Assembly: GCA_003567835.1 (NCBI GenBank)
Contig: PWYO01000289.1
Coordinates: forward strand, 1 to 6,015
Direction: 5' to 3'
DNA length: 6,015 nucleotides
Source of the DNA: Actinomycetota bacterium
GTDB lineage: Bacteria > Actinomycetota > Humimicrobiia > Humimicrobiales > Humimicrobiaceae
A program made the translations under genes and the position numbers. Positions within the stretch are counted from its first letter, which is position 1. The number at the start of each line of letters is the position of its first letter. Below, one piece after another: positions 5,313 through 6,015 of the stretch. Under the pieces are notes generated by a model. That model saw only the letters and a program-made list of their open reading frames with translations. It was not told the DNA's origin and did not search any database.

Positions 5313-6015
5313 CTAAAAAAGGGTGGGATCCTCTTTCACCTCGATTCCAAAGTGCTGGTAGGCAAGCTTGGTAACCACCCTTCCTTTGGCGGTTCTTTTA
5401 ATGAAACCCAGCTGCAGGAGATAGGGTTCATAGACATCTTCGATGGTATTGACTTCTTCGCCGATTGATGCCGCAACCGTGCCTACACCTACAGGTCCCC
5501 CGCTAAACTTGAATATGATGGTATTTAATATTTTTTTATCGATAAAATCCAGACCAAGTTTGTCAATTTCCAACTTGGTAAGCGCTTTTTGGGCAATATC
5601 CTGGTTGATCTCTTCTTGTCCGTAAACCAGGGCATAATCGCGCACCCGCCGCAGCAGCCTGTTGGCAATTCTGGGTGTGCCCCTGCTTCTATCGGCAATG
5701 GCTCTTGCCCCCGGCTCGGTAATCTTTAGCCCCAGAATATTGGCAGACCGCACAATAATGGCAAGCAGGCTGTCCTGTTTATAATAATCAAGCCGTAAAT
5801 TCACGCCAAAACGATCTCTTAATGGAGAAGCCACCAGGCCGATTCTGGTGGTGGCCCCTATGATGGTAAAGGGAGCGATATCAATGCGAATGGATCTGGC
5901 CGAAGGGCCTTTGCCGATGATAATGTCCAGCTTATAGTCTTCCATAGCCGGATACAGGATTTCCTCTACGGTCCTGTTCAGCCGGTGGATTTCATCGATA
6001 AATAAAACATCAAAA
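5313..6015 (-). CDS. ruvB: Holliday junction branch-migration ATPase RuvB, C-terminal two thirds (cut by window edge)
   Basis: RuvB is the hexameric AAA+ motor that, with RuvA, drives Holliday-junction branch migration. The frame is open to the right edge; 233 residues are visible, so roughly 100 N-terminal residues including Walker A lie outside. An internal ATG at 5945 is not the start, because conserved RuvB sequence continues upstream. In order: Walker B VLFIDEIHRLNR about four residues from the edge, VEEILYPAMED, the IGKGPSARS hairpin, sensor 1 GATTR, the PLRDRFG arginine-finger region, sensor 2 in SRGTPRIANRLLRRVRD, then the C-terminal winged-helix domain with FSGGPVGVGTVAASIGEE, TIEDVYEPYLLQLGFI and RTAKGRVVTKLAYQHFG. 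The gene ends with TAG, 3 nt before queA and in the same frame. The ruvB-queA-tgt order is a known bacterial arrangement; ruvA (and possibly ruvC) would be expected just outside the window. Confidence 0.98.
   Translation of the reverse strand, partial: FDVLFIDEIHRLNRTVEEILYPAMEDYKLDIIIGKGPSARSIRIDIAPFTIIGATTRIGLVASPLRDRFGVNLRLDYYKQDSLLAIIVRSANILGLKITEPGARAIADRSRGTPRIANRLLRRVRDYALVYGQEEINQDIAQKALTKLEIDKLGLDFIDKKILNTIIFKFSGGPVGVGTVAASIGEEVNTIEDVYEPYLLQLGFIKRTAKGRVVTKLAYQHFGIEVKEDPTLF

Noticed and set aside
1..6015. CRISPR array, tRNA or rRNA genes, insertion sequence, phage or defence module
   Set aside because: No repeated spacer pattern, no tRNA-like cloverleaf, no transposase motif and no terminal repeats were seen. 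Coding is nearly continuous and all of housekeeping type.

Overview
All recognisable genes lie on the minus strand and read right to left: ruvB (5' end missing), queA, tgt, yajC, secD, secF, recJ (3' end missing). This is a dense housekeeping cluster joining Holliday-junction migration, queuosine tRNA modification, the auxiliary Sec membrane complex and a RecJ-type exonuclease. The order ruvB-queA-tgt-yajC-secD-secF with recJ downstream fits a Bacillota genome of the clostridial type. That placement rests on gene order, Shine-Dalgarno use (AAGGAGG, AAGGGAG), moderate GC by eye and remembered family sequences, and it is tentative. Similar orders also occur in some Deltaproteobacteria.

Layout: ruvB (6015-5313) ends 3 nt before queA (5309-4296), which ends 7 nt before tgt (4288-3173). 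An 88-97 nt spacer, depending on the yajC start chosen, carries a candidate promoter and a perfect 8-bp inverted repeat spanning the tgt stop codon. It precedes yajC (3078-2674). Nine nt then lead to secD (2664-1405), which overlaps secF (1408-524) by 4 nt as TTGA, and secF overlaps recJ (524-1) by 1 nt as TAATG. No intrinsic terminator is visible anywhere, so read-through from ruvB into recJ is likely, with a possible extra promoter for the Sec part.

Functionally, Tgt inserts the 7-aminomethyl-7-deazaguanine base at the tRNA wobble position and QueA adds the epoxycyclopentanediol ring, so these neighbours catalyse consecutive steps. YajC, SecD and SecF form the membrane complex that assists late stages of SecYEG export. 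RuvB and RecJ are DNA recombination and repair enzymes.

I do not see an undescribed system. The points most worth checking are a YajC with an extra N-terminal lipoprotein-like signal segment, two start codons that should probably move (yajC to 3078, secF to a TTG at 1408), substitutions at normally conserved QueA positions, and the structure at the end of tgt.
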